In this document: positions 1 through 8,508 of the stretch, one piece after another
Position numbering within the stretch: the first letter of the stretch is position 1
How the letters are laid out: every line of letters starts with the position of its first letter
DNA from: Flavobacterium sp. CG_23.5
GTDB lineage: Bacteria > Bacteroidota > Bacteroidia > Flavobacteriales > Flavobacteriaceae
Assembly (NCBI RefSeq): GCF_017875765.1
Contig: NZ_JAGGNA010000001.1
Span: forward strand, 581,001-645,000
Direction: 5' to 3'
DNA length: 64,000 bases
Notes under the pieces: model-generated
Told to the model about the DNA's origin: nothing
Databases searched by the model: none
The model's input: the letters and a program-made list of their open reading frames with translations, nothing else
Position numbers and translations under genes: made by a program

Positions 1-78
1 AAAGACTATAAATATTAACATTGCTGTTGATATTATATAATAAAAAGCAATCCTGTTTTTTAAAGATAATTTTAGCAT
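1..78 (-). CDS. sensor histidine kinase, N-terminal fragment (runs off the window)
   Basis: An ATG at 78-76 starts one base after the stop codon of the response regulator gene and stays open for 26 codons to the window edge. The visible peptide begins MLKLSLKNRIAFYYIISTAM and continues hydrophobic: a short basic stretch followed by a membrane segment, as in the first transmembrane helix of a sensor kinase. Its position directly after an OmpR-type regulator makes a partner histidine kinase the natural reading. No kinase domain is visible, so the product is inferred from context. Confidence 0.6.
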   Translation of the reverse strand, partial: MLKLSLKNRIAFYYIISTAMLIFIVF

Positions 79-79
79 C

Positions 80-748
80 CTAATTAATATCATTAGCTAT
101 ATAGCCTACTCCACGAACTGTTTTAATGTAGTCTTCTTCTATTTTTAAATTTAATTTTTTGCGTATAGCATTCATAAAAACATCGATTACTCCTGTATCA
201 TAATCAAAATGAATATCCCAAACATCTTCAATAATTTGGGTTCTCGTGCATACTTTGCCTTTGTTTTTAACCAGATAGAGCAACAATTCATATTCTCTCT
301 GCGTTAACATAACTTCGGTTCCTTTCACCAAAACTCTATGCTGTAAAACATCAATTTCTATTGTTCCAAGGTTTAGTTTTTTTTGCACTTCTTGATTTCT
401 AAAATGAATTTTAATTCGTTCTATCAATTCATCAAAACTAAAAGGTTTTTTTATATGGTCATTGGCACCGGCTTTCAGCCCTTCTATCGTTTCCTGAATC
501 GTATCCCTTGCGGTCAAAAAAATGATCGTTGTTACGGTATCTTTCAATCGGATTGCTTTGCATAATTCCAATCCAGACATTTGTGGCAGCATCCAATCTA
601 ATAAAATCAGATCAAATTTCTCTTTTTGGATTAATTCAAATCCTTTTAAACCGTCCGTTGTAGTGGTAATTTTATAACCTTCCTCTTCCAATCCCTGTTT
701 TAGGAACTGTACGATACCTTCCTCATCTTCTACAATTAATATATGCAT
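80..748 (-). CDS. OmpR/PhoB-family response regulator
   Basis: The 222-residue protein has an N-terminal receiver domain (about 1-115) and a C-terminal winged-helix DNA-binding domain (about 125-218). The receiver has the acidic pair in VEDEE, the phosphoacceptor Asp51 in LLDWMLP, Thr79 in FLTARD and Lys101 in the IKKPF motif. The winged helix ends in the usual TVRGVGY motif. It is the penultimate visible gene of a minus-strand operon, starts 3 bp after the DUF3570 gene and is followed by a probable sensor kinase. It probably regulates this operon or related envelope genes, but the signal is unknown. Family assignment is secure; the regulon is inference. Confidence 0.92.
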   Translation of the reverse strand: MHILIVEDEEGIVQFLKQGLEEEGYKITTTTDGLKGFELIQKEKFDLILLDWMLPQMSGLELCKAIRLKDTVTTIIFLTARDTIQETIEGLKAGANDHIKKPFSFDELIERIKIHFRNQEVQKKLNLGTIEIDVLQHRVLVKGTEVMLTQREYELLLYLVKNKGKVCTRTQIIEDVWDIHFDYDTGVIDVFMNAIRKKLNLKIEEDYIKTVRGVGYIANDIN

Positions 749-751
749 GAT

Positions 752-2203
752 TTATTGCATCACAAATTTAAAACCTAAAGATAAAATAGTAGCATTCAAG
801 CCATCACTTCTTACATAACGATTGTATCTGAAATCAATATTTTTTAATCCAAATTTCCATATTTTAGAACCGGTCAATATATCTAAATAGCTTACTCCAA
901 AACCATATTGATTGGCATTGAATGCAGACAAATCATAATCAGAAGTGTAATATTTCTCCGTAGAAATATGCTTTTCAAAAGGCGCAAAATAATCAGAAGC
1001 AGTCTGTATATAGTACCTATACATAGGGTAAGCTGTCAATTTTTGACTAATTTTTATTGGTACTTCAATCGAGGCGGTGTGCGCGCGAATCCCCCAATTA
1101 TCCTCATAATATCGATAATAGGTTTTGGCAACGATATATTCATTTATGTAAAAATTTACTCTGGCGCCTATTGGTATTTTAAAATGCGTATTTGGCAATC
1201 GTTCAATATCATCCGCTAGTCTATAAACCCCCTTGTTTTCTGCAGTTTCATAGACAGGAATATATTGCACTTGTCCTATGTAATAATTTGATTTATCTGC
1301 AAAATAAATTCTTTGGTAAGGAGTGCCTAACAAACCTTCTTGCTTAAGAACATCCATAAATACTGACATTTGGATTCTTTTCGAAAGAATTTGCGAAAAG
1401 GATAACGAAGCAGAATAGGAATTTCTGTTTTTTGCATTATAAATTGTAAAAGCCGAAGGTAAATACCCATTAGATGGATTTCCATTTTGATCTAAAACAG
1501 TGACACCCGAAAAATAAGCTTGATTCTGGAAATTACTGCCATATTTTGAATATTCATGCAATTCTGTTGGATAAATTGGTCTCCACTGATCTAAATAAGC
1601 ATTGACTTTTAGACCAATTTCAGTATTTTTTTCATTGAATAATTTTGTCAATCCACCGCCGAAACCAACCGAAGTATAATCATATTCATTTGAAAATGAA
1701 ACATCAGCAGTCCAAATCGTATTTCTGTTATCTGAACTATGGCTATAATTTGTAACTATTGAAGCTAATTCATCATTTCCTGAAGCACCAGATGAAGCTT
1801 GCCATGGAGTTCCATAAGGTCCAGATGCTGCCGTTGCTTTATTATTCCATTGTTTATCATCTCCACCGCCACCTGATGCACCGCTAGCATTAAACGGATT
1901 GATATTACTTGATGATGCAGAAGTATAGGCTGAAATCCCAACATCAAAAGTCAAAACATCATCTTCGTTTAAGGGCACAGCTACAACTATATTCGAAGCG
2001 ATATCAGTCAGTTTTTCAGAACCTAAACCACCACCTACGGCAGAATGTACACCATCTTGTTTATAATAACTGAATAAAAAATCAACTTCCGTATTTTCTA
2101 AGACTCTTTTCTTAAAAGTTGTTGTAGTATCTTGTGTTTGAGCGTTGGCTACAACATTCATTAATAAAACAATCGTATATAGTACTTTTTTCATGTCCTT
2201 CAT
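752..2203 (-). CDS. DUF3570 outer-membrane beta-barrel-like protein
   Basis: The 483-residue protein has a signal peptide (about residues 1-21, ending VANAQ) and a body of alternating aromatic and polar strands ending in a C-terminal aromatic-rich strand (GFKFVMQ), as expected for an outer-membrane barrel. The N-terminal third matches the DUF3570 family as I know it. Two SGAS tetrapeptides lie in a Gly/Ser-rich segment at residues 107-110 and 138-141, which resemble the site ApbE modifies with FMN. The start codon overlaps the stop of the DUF4266 gene (TAATG), pointing to translational coupling; a second ATG at residue 4 is possible. The family is uncharacterised, and its regular company is DUF4266, ApbE and thioredoxin-like genes. 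Confidence 0.8.
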   Translation of the reverse strand: MKDMKKVLYTIVLLMNVVANAQTQDTTTTFKKRVLENTEVDFLFSYYKQDGVHSAVGGGLGSEKLTDIASNIVVAVPLNEDDVLTFDVGISAYTSASSSNINPFNASGASGGGGDDKQWNNKATAASGPYGTPWQASSGASGNDELASIVTNYSHSSDNRNTIWTADVSFSNEYDYTSVGFGGGLTKLFNEKNTEIGLKVNAYLDQWRPIYPTELHEYSKYGSNFQNQAYFSGVTVLDQNGNPSNGYLPSAFTIYNAKNRNSYSASLSFSQILSKRIQMSVFMDVLKQEGLLGTPYQRIYFADKSNYYIGQVQYIPVYETAENKGVYRLADDIERLPNTHFKIPIGARVNFYINEYIVAKTYYRYYEDNWGIRAHTASIEVPIKISQKLTAYPMYRYYIQTASDYFAPFEKHISTEKYYTSDYDLSAFNANQYGFGVSYLDILTGSKIWKFGLKNIDFRYNRYVRSDGLNATILSLGFKFVMQ

Positions 2204-2412
2204 TAATTACAACCACAACCTCCACCCGTTTTTCCTCCATTTGCTCCAGCGGCAGCTTCCCGATAGACTTGAAATGTAGTTTCGTATCGTTCTGCCGTTT
2301 TTGCACTTAATTTCATGTCTGGATCATTGATAAATTGTTTATCATATTCTTTTACCGCTACACAAGATTGCATCACAACAATTAGAATTACAAAAAGCAC
2401 TATTTTATTCAT
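2203..2412 (-). CDS. DUF4266 small lipoprotein with C-terminal Cys-Gly-Cys
   Basis: This 69-residue protein has a lipoprotein signal with the lipidated cysteine at position 17 (VVMQSC). A short conserved body contains a KEYDKQF motif, and the tail is glycine-rich and ends GGGCGCN. Length and termini match the DUF4266 family. It overlaps the end of apbE by 8 bp (ATGAATAA) and the start of the DUF3570 gene, so it sits inside a tightly coupled operon. The two C-terminal cysteines could bind a metal, form a disulfide or be modified; the neighbouring thioredoxin-like protein would suit a thiol role. No function is established. Confidence 0.8.
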   Translation of the reverse strand: MNKIVLFVILIVVMQSCVAVKEYDKQFINDPDMKLSAKTAERYETTFQVYREAAAGANGGKTGGGCGCN

Positions 2413-3394
2413 TTTTATATTTTTTTAAATCTATATTTTTTGAGGCAAAGATTTTTCCGTTTTCGTCAACATAAATACATCCAATTCCTGGCAATTGATT
2501 CACTAAATCTAAGCCAACATCAACTCCCAGTACAAAAATACCCGTTGCTAAGGCATCAGCAAATTCCGTGGTCTTTGCAAAAACCGACACACTTATAACA
2601 CCCGAAGCAGGATAACCGGTTCTCGTGTCTATAATATGCGAATATCTTTTTCCATTGAAAGTTACATATTTTTCATAACTCCCCGAGGTTTCTACAGCAC
2701 TATCTACCAAAGGAAATGTAGCAAATATCTTGTTCTTATTCAATGGATTTTTAATACCCACTTTCCATTTTTCACCATTAGTCTGTTTTCCCCAAGTGTT
2801 AATGTCTCCAGATATGTTTACAATTCCGGCTACAACACCTTTGGAAGTGAGTAAAGCTTTAATTTTATCTGCTATAAATCCTTGTCCAATTCCTCCCAAA
2901 CCTAATTTCATTCCTTCGTTTTTCAGAAAAATGGTGCTGTTCTTTTTGTCTATAATTATATTTTTGTATCCAACTTTCGAAACAGAATTCTTAATTGCTT
3001 CCGGAGTTGGCATTTGAGTCATACTTCCGTCAAATTTCCAAATTTTATCCATAGAAGCGTAGCTGATATCAAAAGCACCGGATGTTAATTCGGATATTCT
3101 TATCGACCGTTCTACTAAATCCAAAACTTCCTGAGGAACTTCAACAGGCTTTATTCCAGCATATTTATTTACCTGTGAAATGGGAGTCGTAGGAATCCAA
3201 TCGGATATTAGATTTTCAATACGAGATACTTCAGCGACGGACATATCAATATATAAATCGGCTTCAGGAATATCTTTAGCAACCACAGTCATCTCAAAAG
3301 GACTTCCTAACATCGATAAAGTTCTTTTTTGGGTTACCTGAGCTGAAGCTAATGCAACTGTAAAAAAGAAAGGGATGAAAATAAATAATCTCAT
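2405..3394 (-). CDS. apbE: FAD:protein FMN transferase (ApbE)
   Basis: ApbE covalently attaches FMN from FAD to Ser/Thr of exported redox proteins. This 329-residue copy has a cleavable signal peptide (about 1-18, ending LASAQ), so it acts in the periplasm. Family motifs are visible: the GLGGIGQGFIADK segment, NISGDINTWGK, HIIDTRTGYPA and the C-terminal DALATGIFVLG segment. Length is normal for the family. No classic flavinylated subunit (NqrC, RnfG or an FMN-bind domain) lies nearby; the SGAS-containing DUF3570 protein two genes downstream is the best local candidate. The start is 5 bp after the thioredoxin-like gene's stop. Confidence 0.92.
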   Translation of the reverse strand: MRLFIFIPFFFTVALASAQVTQKRTLSMLGSPFEMTVVAKDIPEADLYIDMSVAEVSRIENLISDWIPTTPISQVNKYAGIKPVEVPQEVLDLVERSIRISELTSGAFDISYASMDKIWKFDGSMTQMPTPEAIKNSVSKVGYKNIIIDKKNSTIFLKNEGMKLGLGGIGQGFIADKIKALLTSKGVVAGIVNISGDINTWGKQTNGEKWKVGIKNPLNKNKIFATFPLVDSAVETSGSYEKYVTFNGKRYSHIIDTRTGYPASGVISVSVFAKTTEFADALATGIFVLGVDVGLDLVNQLPGIGCIYVDENGKIFASKNIDLKKYKNE

Positions 3395-3399
3395 TGATT

Positions 3400-3834
3400 T
3401 TATTTTACAAATGATTGAAGCAAGCCAATATATTCCTTTGAAGACACGTTTTTATAACCCAATTTTCCAAGTACTTTCCCATTTTTATCGAGAAGTAAAA
3501 CTAATGGAAACATACCATCTTTATTATATTTTTCAGCAAGGCTTTGGTTTTGTTTTTTTATTTCCACAGCTAGTTGATTTTGCTTTTTCTTCGGAAAATC
3601 AGCGCGCTCTAATATCAAATTGTTTTTTGCATACGCTATAAACTCTCCAGATTTCCATATATCTCGTTCTAATTTAATACAAGGTCCGCACCAATCAGAA
3701 CCTGAAAAAACGAGTAAAATATTCTTATTCTCATTTGTAGCTTCTTTTTTTGAAACGTCAAAATTGGTTTTCCAGTCTTGTGAATAACCCAGTGCTACTG
3801 TAAAAAGTAACATCAATAACATTGTCTTTTTCAT
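3400..3834 (-). CDS. thioredoxin-family periplasmic protein
   Basis: The 144-residue protein has a signal peptide (about 1-18, ending LGYSQ) and a thioredoxin fold with the redox motif SDWCGPC followed by a long helix (IKLERDIWKS). The second half has the cis-proline region around GMFPLVLLLDKNGKVLGK. The WCGPC active site and size fit the DsbD-gamma/thioredoxin_7 type. It is exported and co-transcribed with a Rieske lipoprotein, ApbE and a Cys-containing mini-lipoprotein, so it probably keeps a thiol in one of these reduced or oxidised. Which partner is not visible from sequence. Confidence 0.85.
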   Translation of the reverse strand: MKKTMLLMLLFTVALGYSQDWKTNFDVSKKEATNENKNILLVFSGSDWCGPCIKLERDIWKSGEFIAYAKNNLILERADFPKKKQNQLAVEIKKQNQSLAEKYNKDGMFPLVLLLDKNGKVLGKLGYKNVSSKEYIGLLQSFVK

Positions 3835-3854
3835 GTTTACTAATCGTTTGTTGA

Positions 3855-4286
3855 TTATGAATATACTCTAAGAGTATTTCCCGTTAAAGAAGTGTTGTAT
3901 TGTTTTAAATTAGTGCTTGCTGGACCTTGCGTAACGACACCAGTGCTACTAAATTTTGCGTTATGATTTGGACAAACAAAATTATTATTTGAAACATTAT
4001 AATTTACGTTAGTCCCTTCATGTGTGCAAGAAGCGGATACAGCTATAAAAGTTCCCAAATTTGTTCTGGCAACGACGATACCATTTGTAACTAGAAAACC
4101 CCCATTTGCATTTAAGGAACCTGTACTCACATCAAGTATAAAATCTACGCTAGCTGGAGCAGGAACTGGTGTGGAAGTAGAAGAACTATCATTCGAACAA
4201 CTTGAGGCAATACCAGCTATACAAGCAGGTAACAATGCGGCTGCAGCTCCAAAACCTACTTTTGCAAAAAAATCTTTCCTATTCAT
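3855..4286 (-). CDS. Rieske [2Fe-2S] lipoprotein
   Basis: The 143-residue protein carries both Rieske boxes: CTHEG and, 21 residues after its Cys, CPNHNAKF, giving the two Cys and two His ligands of a 2Fe-2S cluster. The N-terminus begins MNRKDFF and has a hydrophobic segment ending in a lipobox-like IASSC, so it is probably a Tat- or Sec-exported lipoprotein; the RK pair is a weak Tat signal. A Ser/Pro/Ala linker precedes the domain. It is the first gene of the redox operon running to the left edge. It lacks a cytochrome b partner, so a role in a bc1 complex is unlikely; periplasmic electron transfer is the cautious reading. Confidence 0.85.
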   Translation of the reverse strand: MNRKDFFAKVGFGAAAALLPACIAGIASSCSNDSSSTSTPVPAPASVDFILDVSTGSLNANGGFLVTNGIVVARTNLGTFIAVSASCTHEGTNVNYNVSNNNFVCPNHNAKFSSTGVVTQGPASTNLKQYNTSLTGNTLRVYS

Positions 4287-4437
4287 ATTTATTTATTTTG
4301 AATATTTTGTTAAAAGTATTGCACTTGTACAAATTAACTCTAAATATAACCTAATATTGTTAAAATTTAATCTTCTTAAGCCAAAATTAAGATTGCAATA
4401 CCGTTTAATGTTCCTGTTTTTATTGTTACAATTTACT

Positions 4438-4445
4438 TATTTTTG
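4438..4445 (+). promoter_or_regulatory. Bacteroidota -7 promoter element of the LtaS-like gene
   Basis: TATTTTTG fits the Bacteroidota -7 consensus TAnnTTTG and lies 17 bp before the start codon at 4463. A good -33 TTTG is not visible at the expected distance, so the promoter is weakly supported. Confidence 0.35.
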
Positions 4446-4462
4446 CAAAAAAATAATAGACA

Positions 4463-6562
4463 ATGACGCTTTCGAAAAAATTTTCTCCTTTTTACAACCT
4501 TTTAATTTTTTACATTATTGTCAGTATAGTTTTAAGGATTTTTTTAGTATTTCATCCCATCACTCAAAGTTCATTTGTTTTTATTGATATCGTAAAAATA
4601 TTCACGTTAGGATTACTTTCGGATTTTTTTGTTTTCGTTCTTGTCAGTGGTTTTCTTTGGCTGTATCTTATTTTTATTTCCAATTCCAAATATCTAAATC
4701 CAACCGGATATATTATTTTCGGCTTGCTAGTGGCTTTGTTATTGTACGTTTCTTTTGGAAACACTATTCTTAATGAATATGGAGGTGCCTTACCTGCCAT
4801 TGGAATAACTTTTATCGCTATTAAAACTATTTTATTTGGGTTGTTGCTTTTTCTACCAAAATATAGAAATAAAATCCGATTCTGGTTGTTCACCTTTGTC
4901 ATTTTCCTTTATGTCATTCTAATTTTGCAAAATGGTATCAGCGAATACTTTTTTTGGAACGAATTTGGCGTAAAATACAATTTCATAGCGGTTAACTATT
5001 TGGTTTACACCAATGAAGTAATTGGGAATATTATGGAATCTTATCCCGTTATTCCATTGTTTTCAGGATTGTTTATTATTGCGGCATTGGTAACATATCT
5101 TATCGTAAAAAGATCAAAAAATTATATCGAAAGTATTCCGGCATTTGTTGATAAAATTAAAATTTCCGGAATTTACCTTACGCTTTTTGGTCTTTCTTTC
5201 TTGGCAATTCCTTTTTTAGCTGCCAGAGAGAACTCTCAAAATATTTTTGCAAATGAATTAGAAGCAAATGGTATTTATAGGTTTTACTTGGCTTTTGTAA
5301 ATAGTGAATTGGATTATTTTAAATTTTACAAAACAATGCCAAATAATGAGGTGTATGTCCAATTACATGAGCAAATACCTGGAACTTCAGAGGAGAGCAC
5401 TTTGAGACAAATAAAAAGTGAAGCTGCGGAAAATCATAAGAACGTGGTATTAATTACAATCGAAAGCTATAGTGCCGATTTTATGAAAGTGTATGGAAAT
5501 GAGCAAAACCTTACTCCTTTTCTTGACAATCTTGCGACCAAAAGTTTACAGTTTACCAATTTTTACGCAGTTGGAAATCGAACAGTGCGAGGTCTTGAGG
5601 CAGTGACCTTGTGTTTTCCTCCTACGGCCGGGGAAAGTGTGGTAAAACGAGTTGATAATAAAAACAAATTTTCAACAGGAAGTATTTTTAAACAAAAAGG
5701 ATATAATGTAAAATTTATGTACGGAGGAGATGCCTTTTTTGACAACATGGAAGATTTCTTTGCTGGAAATGGTTACGGAATTGTGGACAAAAAAGCATTC
5801 ACGCCAGAAGAAATTACTTTTGCTAACATTTGGGGTGCATGTGACGAAGATATGTACAACAAAGCCATCAAGGTGATGAACAATGAAGCGAAAGAAAACA
5901 AACCGTTTTTTAATCATATCATGACGGTGAGTAATCACAGGCCCTTTACCTATCCTAACAATAAAATAGATATTCCCGGAGATGCAAAATCCCGAGATGG
6001 CGGAGTAAAATACACTGACTTTGCAATGAAGAACTTCTTTGCCATGGCAAGTAAACAACCTTGGTTTGCCAATACCGTATTTGTGATTTTAGCCGATCAT
6101 TGCGCTTCAAGTGCAGGAAAGACGGAACTGCCAATTGAAAAATATAGAATCCCGGCAATGATTTACAGTCCAGGTTACATTCAACCTCAAAAATATACCA
6201 ACTTAATGTCGCAAATAGATATAATGCCTACCTTATTTGGATTGTTGAATTTTAGTTACCAAAGTAAATTTTATGGTCAGGATGTTTTGAAGTCAGATTA
6301 TAAACCCAGAGCGTTTATCGCCACTTATCAGGATTTAGGTTTAATAAAAGATAATGTATTAACTATTATTTCACCTAAACAAAAAGTCAAACAATTTCAA
6401 TTGACGTTGAAAAAAGATCAAAAAACAGCACCTGATTTTCAAATCTATTACGACCAAAATCCTATTATTAAAGAAAGAACCGATTTAGTAAAGGAAACGA
6501 TTTCTTACTATCAAACGGCTTCGGATATATTGAAGAAAAAGAAATATCAGAAAGTGAATTAA
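4463..6562 (+). CDS. LtaS-like phosphoglycerol transferase / sulfatase-superfamily membrane enzyme
   Basis: The 699-residue protein has about five transmembrane helices in the first 240 residues, then an extracytoplasmic alkaline-phosphatase/sulfatase domain. Active-site features are visible: the metal-binding glutamate in ITIESYS (about residue 333), the likely nucleophile Thr374 in NRTVRG, and the metal-binding Asp-His in LADHCAS. This is the architecture of lipoteichoic acid synthases and of the phosphoglycerol transferases that decorate glycans or lipids in Gram-negatives. In a Bacteroidota cell it would transfer phosphoglycerol or phosphoethanolamine to envelope glycans or lipids; the substrate cannot be read from sequence. 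It stands alone between a divergent operon and a bidirectional terminator. Confidence 0.85.
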   Translation: MTLSKKFSPFYNLLIFYIIVSIVLRIFLVFHPITQSSFVFIDIVKIFTLGLLSDFFVFVLVSGFLWLYLIFISNSKYLNPTGYIIFGLLVALLLYVSFGNTILNEYGGALPAIGITFIAIKTILFGLLLFLPKYRNKIRFWLFTFVIFLYVILILQNGISEYFFWNEFGVKYNFIAVNYLVYTNEVIGNIMESYPVIPLFSGLFIIAALVTYLIVKRSKNYIESIPAFVDKIKISGIYLTLFGLSFLAIPFLAARENSQNIFANELEANGIYRFYLAFVNSELDYFKFYKTMPNNEVYVQLHEQIPGTSEESTLRQIKSEAAENHKNVVLITIESYSADFMKVYGNEQNLTPFLDNLATKSLQFTNFYAVGNRTVRGLEAVTLCFPPTAGESVVKRVDNKNKFSTGSIFKQKGYNVKFMYGGDAFFDNMEDFFAGNGYGIVDKKAFTPEEITFANIWGACDEDMYNKAIKVMNNEAKENKPFFNHIMTVSNHRPFTYPNNKIDIPGDAKSRDGGVKYTDFAMKNFFAMASKQPWFANTVFVILADHCASSAGKTELPIEKYRIPAMIYSPGYIQPQKYTNLMSQIDIMPTLFGLLNFSYQSKFYGQDVLKSDYKPRAFIATYQDLGLIKDNVLTIISPKQKVKQFQLTLKKDQKTAPDFQIYYDQNPIIKERTDLVKETISYYQTASDILKKKKYQKVN

Positions 6563-6570
6563 AATAAAAA

Positions 6571-6603
6571 AAAACGGGTGAGACTAATACCTCACCCGTT
6601 TTT
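6571..6603. terminator. bidirectional intrinsic terminator
   Basis: A perfect 12-bp stem (6571-6582 with 6591-6602; ACGGGTGAG core) with an 8-nt loop, flanked by A-runs on one side and T-runs on the other. It sits between the convergent ends of the LtaS-like gene and the phospholipase-like gene and can stop both. Confidence 0.85.
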
Positions 6604-6628
6604 AATTTAGATTAATTTCTTAAAAAAT

Positions 6629-7627
6629 TTATTCTTTTTCATTCACTAAGCCAAAAAGATCTCCTTTATGAAATGATTTTAAATCTTTCTTTAATCCTTT
6701 TTTATTTCGTTTTGTAAGCGCTGCAGTATCAAGATTGCTTAAATCTGGTTTACCTGCATTTACCCATGCCGTGTACCAAAAACTAGCTGTTGCAGTAATC
6801 GCTTTTTTCATTTGTTTTTCGACCATTCCGTTCAATTCGGTGTGCAATTTACCCGCATATTCATCAGAATAAAGTACTCCGCCATATTTGTTCTTAACAA
6901 CCTTTCCAGCTTCATCCATCACGTACATTTTATTCTCAGGAGTCGCTGTTCTTAATTTCTTGTCAATGGCCAATAAAGGTTCCACTAAACTATGCGTGTC
7001 AAGAATTATATCCCATGTTGCTTTATCCACATTCTCGATATATTTACCTTGTTCTACATTGAATTTATAATCTTTAACAAATAATTCGGGTAAGCGACTT
7101 TCCCACAAAGAATGAATCCCTTTTTGGTTGGTGTTTTGACCATCATGATTAGCAGAGGTATGCAATGGCATATGTGCATCTCCTATATAATGCCCGAGGT
7201 CAGCGGCAATAAATAAAATTTCTGTTTTTCTTTTTTCTTTGAAAGCCTTAGTCAATTTAACCATCATATCCTGAATGTACCAAGGTAGTGTTCCATTATT
7301 AGATAAAAATTTATCATCGTACTTTGCTTTAGCTTCTTCCATAGTTTTAGGAAAAGTTTCTACAGCACCAAAATTCTCCATATCAAAATAATGACGGGGA
7401 TTTTCAGCTTTATCACTCAAAACAGATTTTCTTAAATCCGGAACAGTTGATTCTTGCGTTATAAAATCGATATGATTATAAAAAAAAGTCTGTAATGGTT
7501 TTGGAAGTGCCATTACCGCTGCATTATTGATTCGTTCATGTCCGACAATTCCCCATGATAAAAGAAAAAAAGTAATACTTATTGCAGATAAGACAATAAG
7601 TGTAGGTCTAATTTTAAAATTTTTCAT
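6629..7627 (-). CDS. zinc-dependent phospholipase C / S1-P1 nuclease-superfamily protein
   Basis: The 332-residue protein has an N-terminal hydrophobic signal ending just before the WG..GH motif (WGIVGHERI). In the zinc phospholipase C/S1-P1 nuclease superfamily the mature N-terminal Trp and this His are zinc ligands. Other ligand-like positions are visible: VPDLRK, PRHYFDME, the ADLGHYIGDAHMPLH segment (HxxxD) and IHSLWE. It is therefore probably an exported tri-zinc phosphodiesterase; whether it cleaves nucleic acid or phospholipid is not decided by sequence. A TATATTTG promoter element lies upstream at 7651-7658. Confidence 0.82.
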   Translation of the reverse strand: MKNFKIRPTLIVLSAISITFFLLSWGIVGHERINNAAVMALPKPLQTFFYNHIDFITQESTVPDLRKSVLSDKAENPRHYFDMENFGAVETFPKTMEEAKAKYDDKFLSNNGTLPWYIQDMMVKLTKAFKEKRKTEILFIAADLGHYIGDAHMPLHTSANHDGQNTNQKGIHSLWESRLPELFVKDYKFNVEQGKYIENVDKATWDIILDTHSLVEPLLAIDKKLRTATPENKMYVMDEAGKVVKNKYGGVLYSDEYAGKLHTELNGMVEKQMKKAITATASFWYTAWVNAGKPDLSNLDTAALTKRNKKGLKKDLKSFHKGDLFGLVNEKE

Positions 7628-7650
7628 TAAATTTATTTTTTTTTGAAAGA

Positions 7651-7658
7651 CAAATATA
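7651..7658 (-). promoter_or_regulatory. Bacteroidota -7 promoter element of the phospholipase-like gene
   Basis: On the minus strand this reads TATATTTG, a full match to TAnnTTTG, 23 bp upstream of the start codon at 7627. No clear -33 TTTG is present. Confidence 0.45.
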
Positions 7659-7724
7659 TTTCTTTAAATCGTTATTTTAAAAAAATCAGTTTAAGATTCT
7701 GTTAATTTAAAAAAATATATCGAA

Positions 7725-8465
7725 ATGTTTCGTCATCAAGGAAAAAACAGAACTTTTATTCACAATCTTCGTTTGGCCACTTTATTGTCGTTTGTAGCTG
7801 GAATTGTTAATGTTACGGGTGTTTTGTCCATAAAAACATTAACCACAAATGTTACGGGTCATTTCGCCTATTTTGCGGAAGAGGTTATGAAACATAATTA
7901 CTCCGCCGCCATTACATTTTTTGTTTTTACCATTTTCTTTTTGATAGGTTCTTTTACTTCGAATTTTTTGGCAGAATTAATTTCGAAAAAGCACCCTGAT
8001 TTATCTCATGTCATTCCCATATCATTAGAAATAATTGTATTGATTGCTGTTGGCGTTTTCGGAGGAGAATCGCAATTATCTTCATTGGCGGGAAAATGGA
8101 TTGCTTTTTCTATGCTTTTCGCCATGGGTATCCAAAATTCTTTGGTAACAAAAATTTCCCAATCTACAGTCAGAACAACGCATTTGACTGGACTTTTTAC
8201 GGATCTTGGAATAGAATTATCACAACTTTTTTTTTACAAAAAGCCGGAAGAAACTAAAAAATTAAAAACTAGTATTTACTTACGATTATCGATTATAATT
8301 TTCTTCTTTCTAGGATGTTTTTCCGGAGGCTTTATGTATCTTTTTTTGGAAATGAAAACACTTTTTTTAGCAGCATTTTTTCTTTTGGTGGCACTTTTAT
8401 ATGATTATATCCGACTTCAATTTCATGTGATCAAAAGAAAAACCTTCCATCATAAAATGAATTAG
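7725..8465 (+). CDS. DUF1275 (YoaK-family) membrane protein
   Basis: The 246-residue protein has about six hydrophobic segments and the DUF1275 family pattern: FVAGIVNVTGVL near the N-terminus, NVTGHFAYFAEE at about residues 45-56, and the conserved MGIQNSLVTKIS...RTTHLTGLFTDLG segment near 138-166. Members are inner-membrane proteins of unknown transport function. The gene is transcribed away from the phospholipase-like gene and convergent with the LysR gene. Nothing links it to a pathway here. Confidence 0.85.
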   Translation: MFRHQGKNRTFIHNLRLATLLSFVAGIVNVTGVLSIKTLTTNVTGHFAYFAEEVMKHNYSAAITFFVFTIFFLIGSFTSNFLAELISKKHPDLSHVIPISLEIIVLIAVGVFGGESQLSSLAGKWIAFSMLFAMGIQNSLVTKISQSTVRTTHLTGLFTDLGIELSQLFFYKKPEETKKLKTSIYLRLSIIIFFFLGCFSGGFMYLFLEMKTLFLAAFFLLVALLYDYIRLQFHVIKRKTFHHKMN

Positions 8466-8508
8466 TAAAATAAATTACAAATTTAGATTATAATAACTCG
8501 TAATATTT

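Noticed and set aside
5672..6058. 128-codon minus-strand frame inside the LtaS-like gene
   Set aside because: Fully opposite a well-supported sulfatase-domain gene and without family features.
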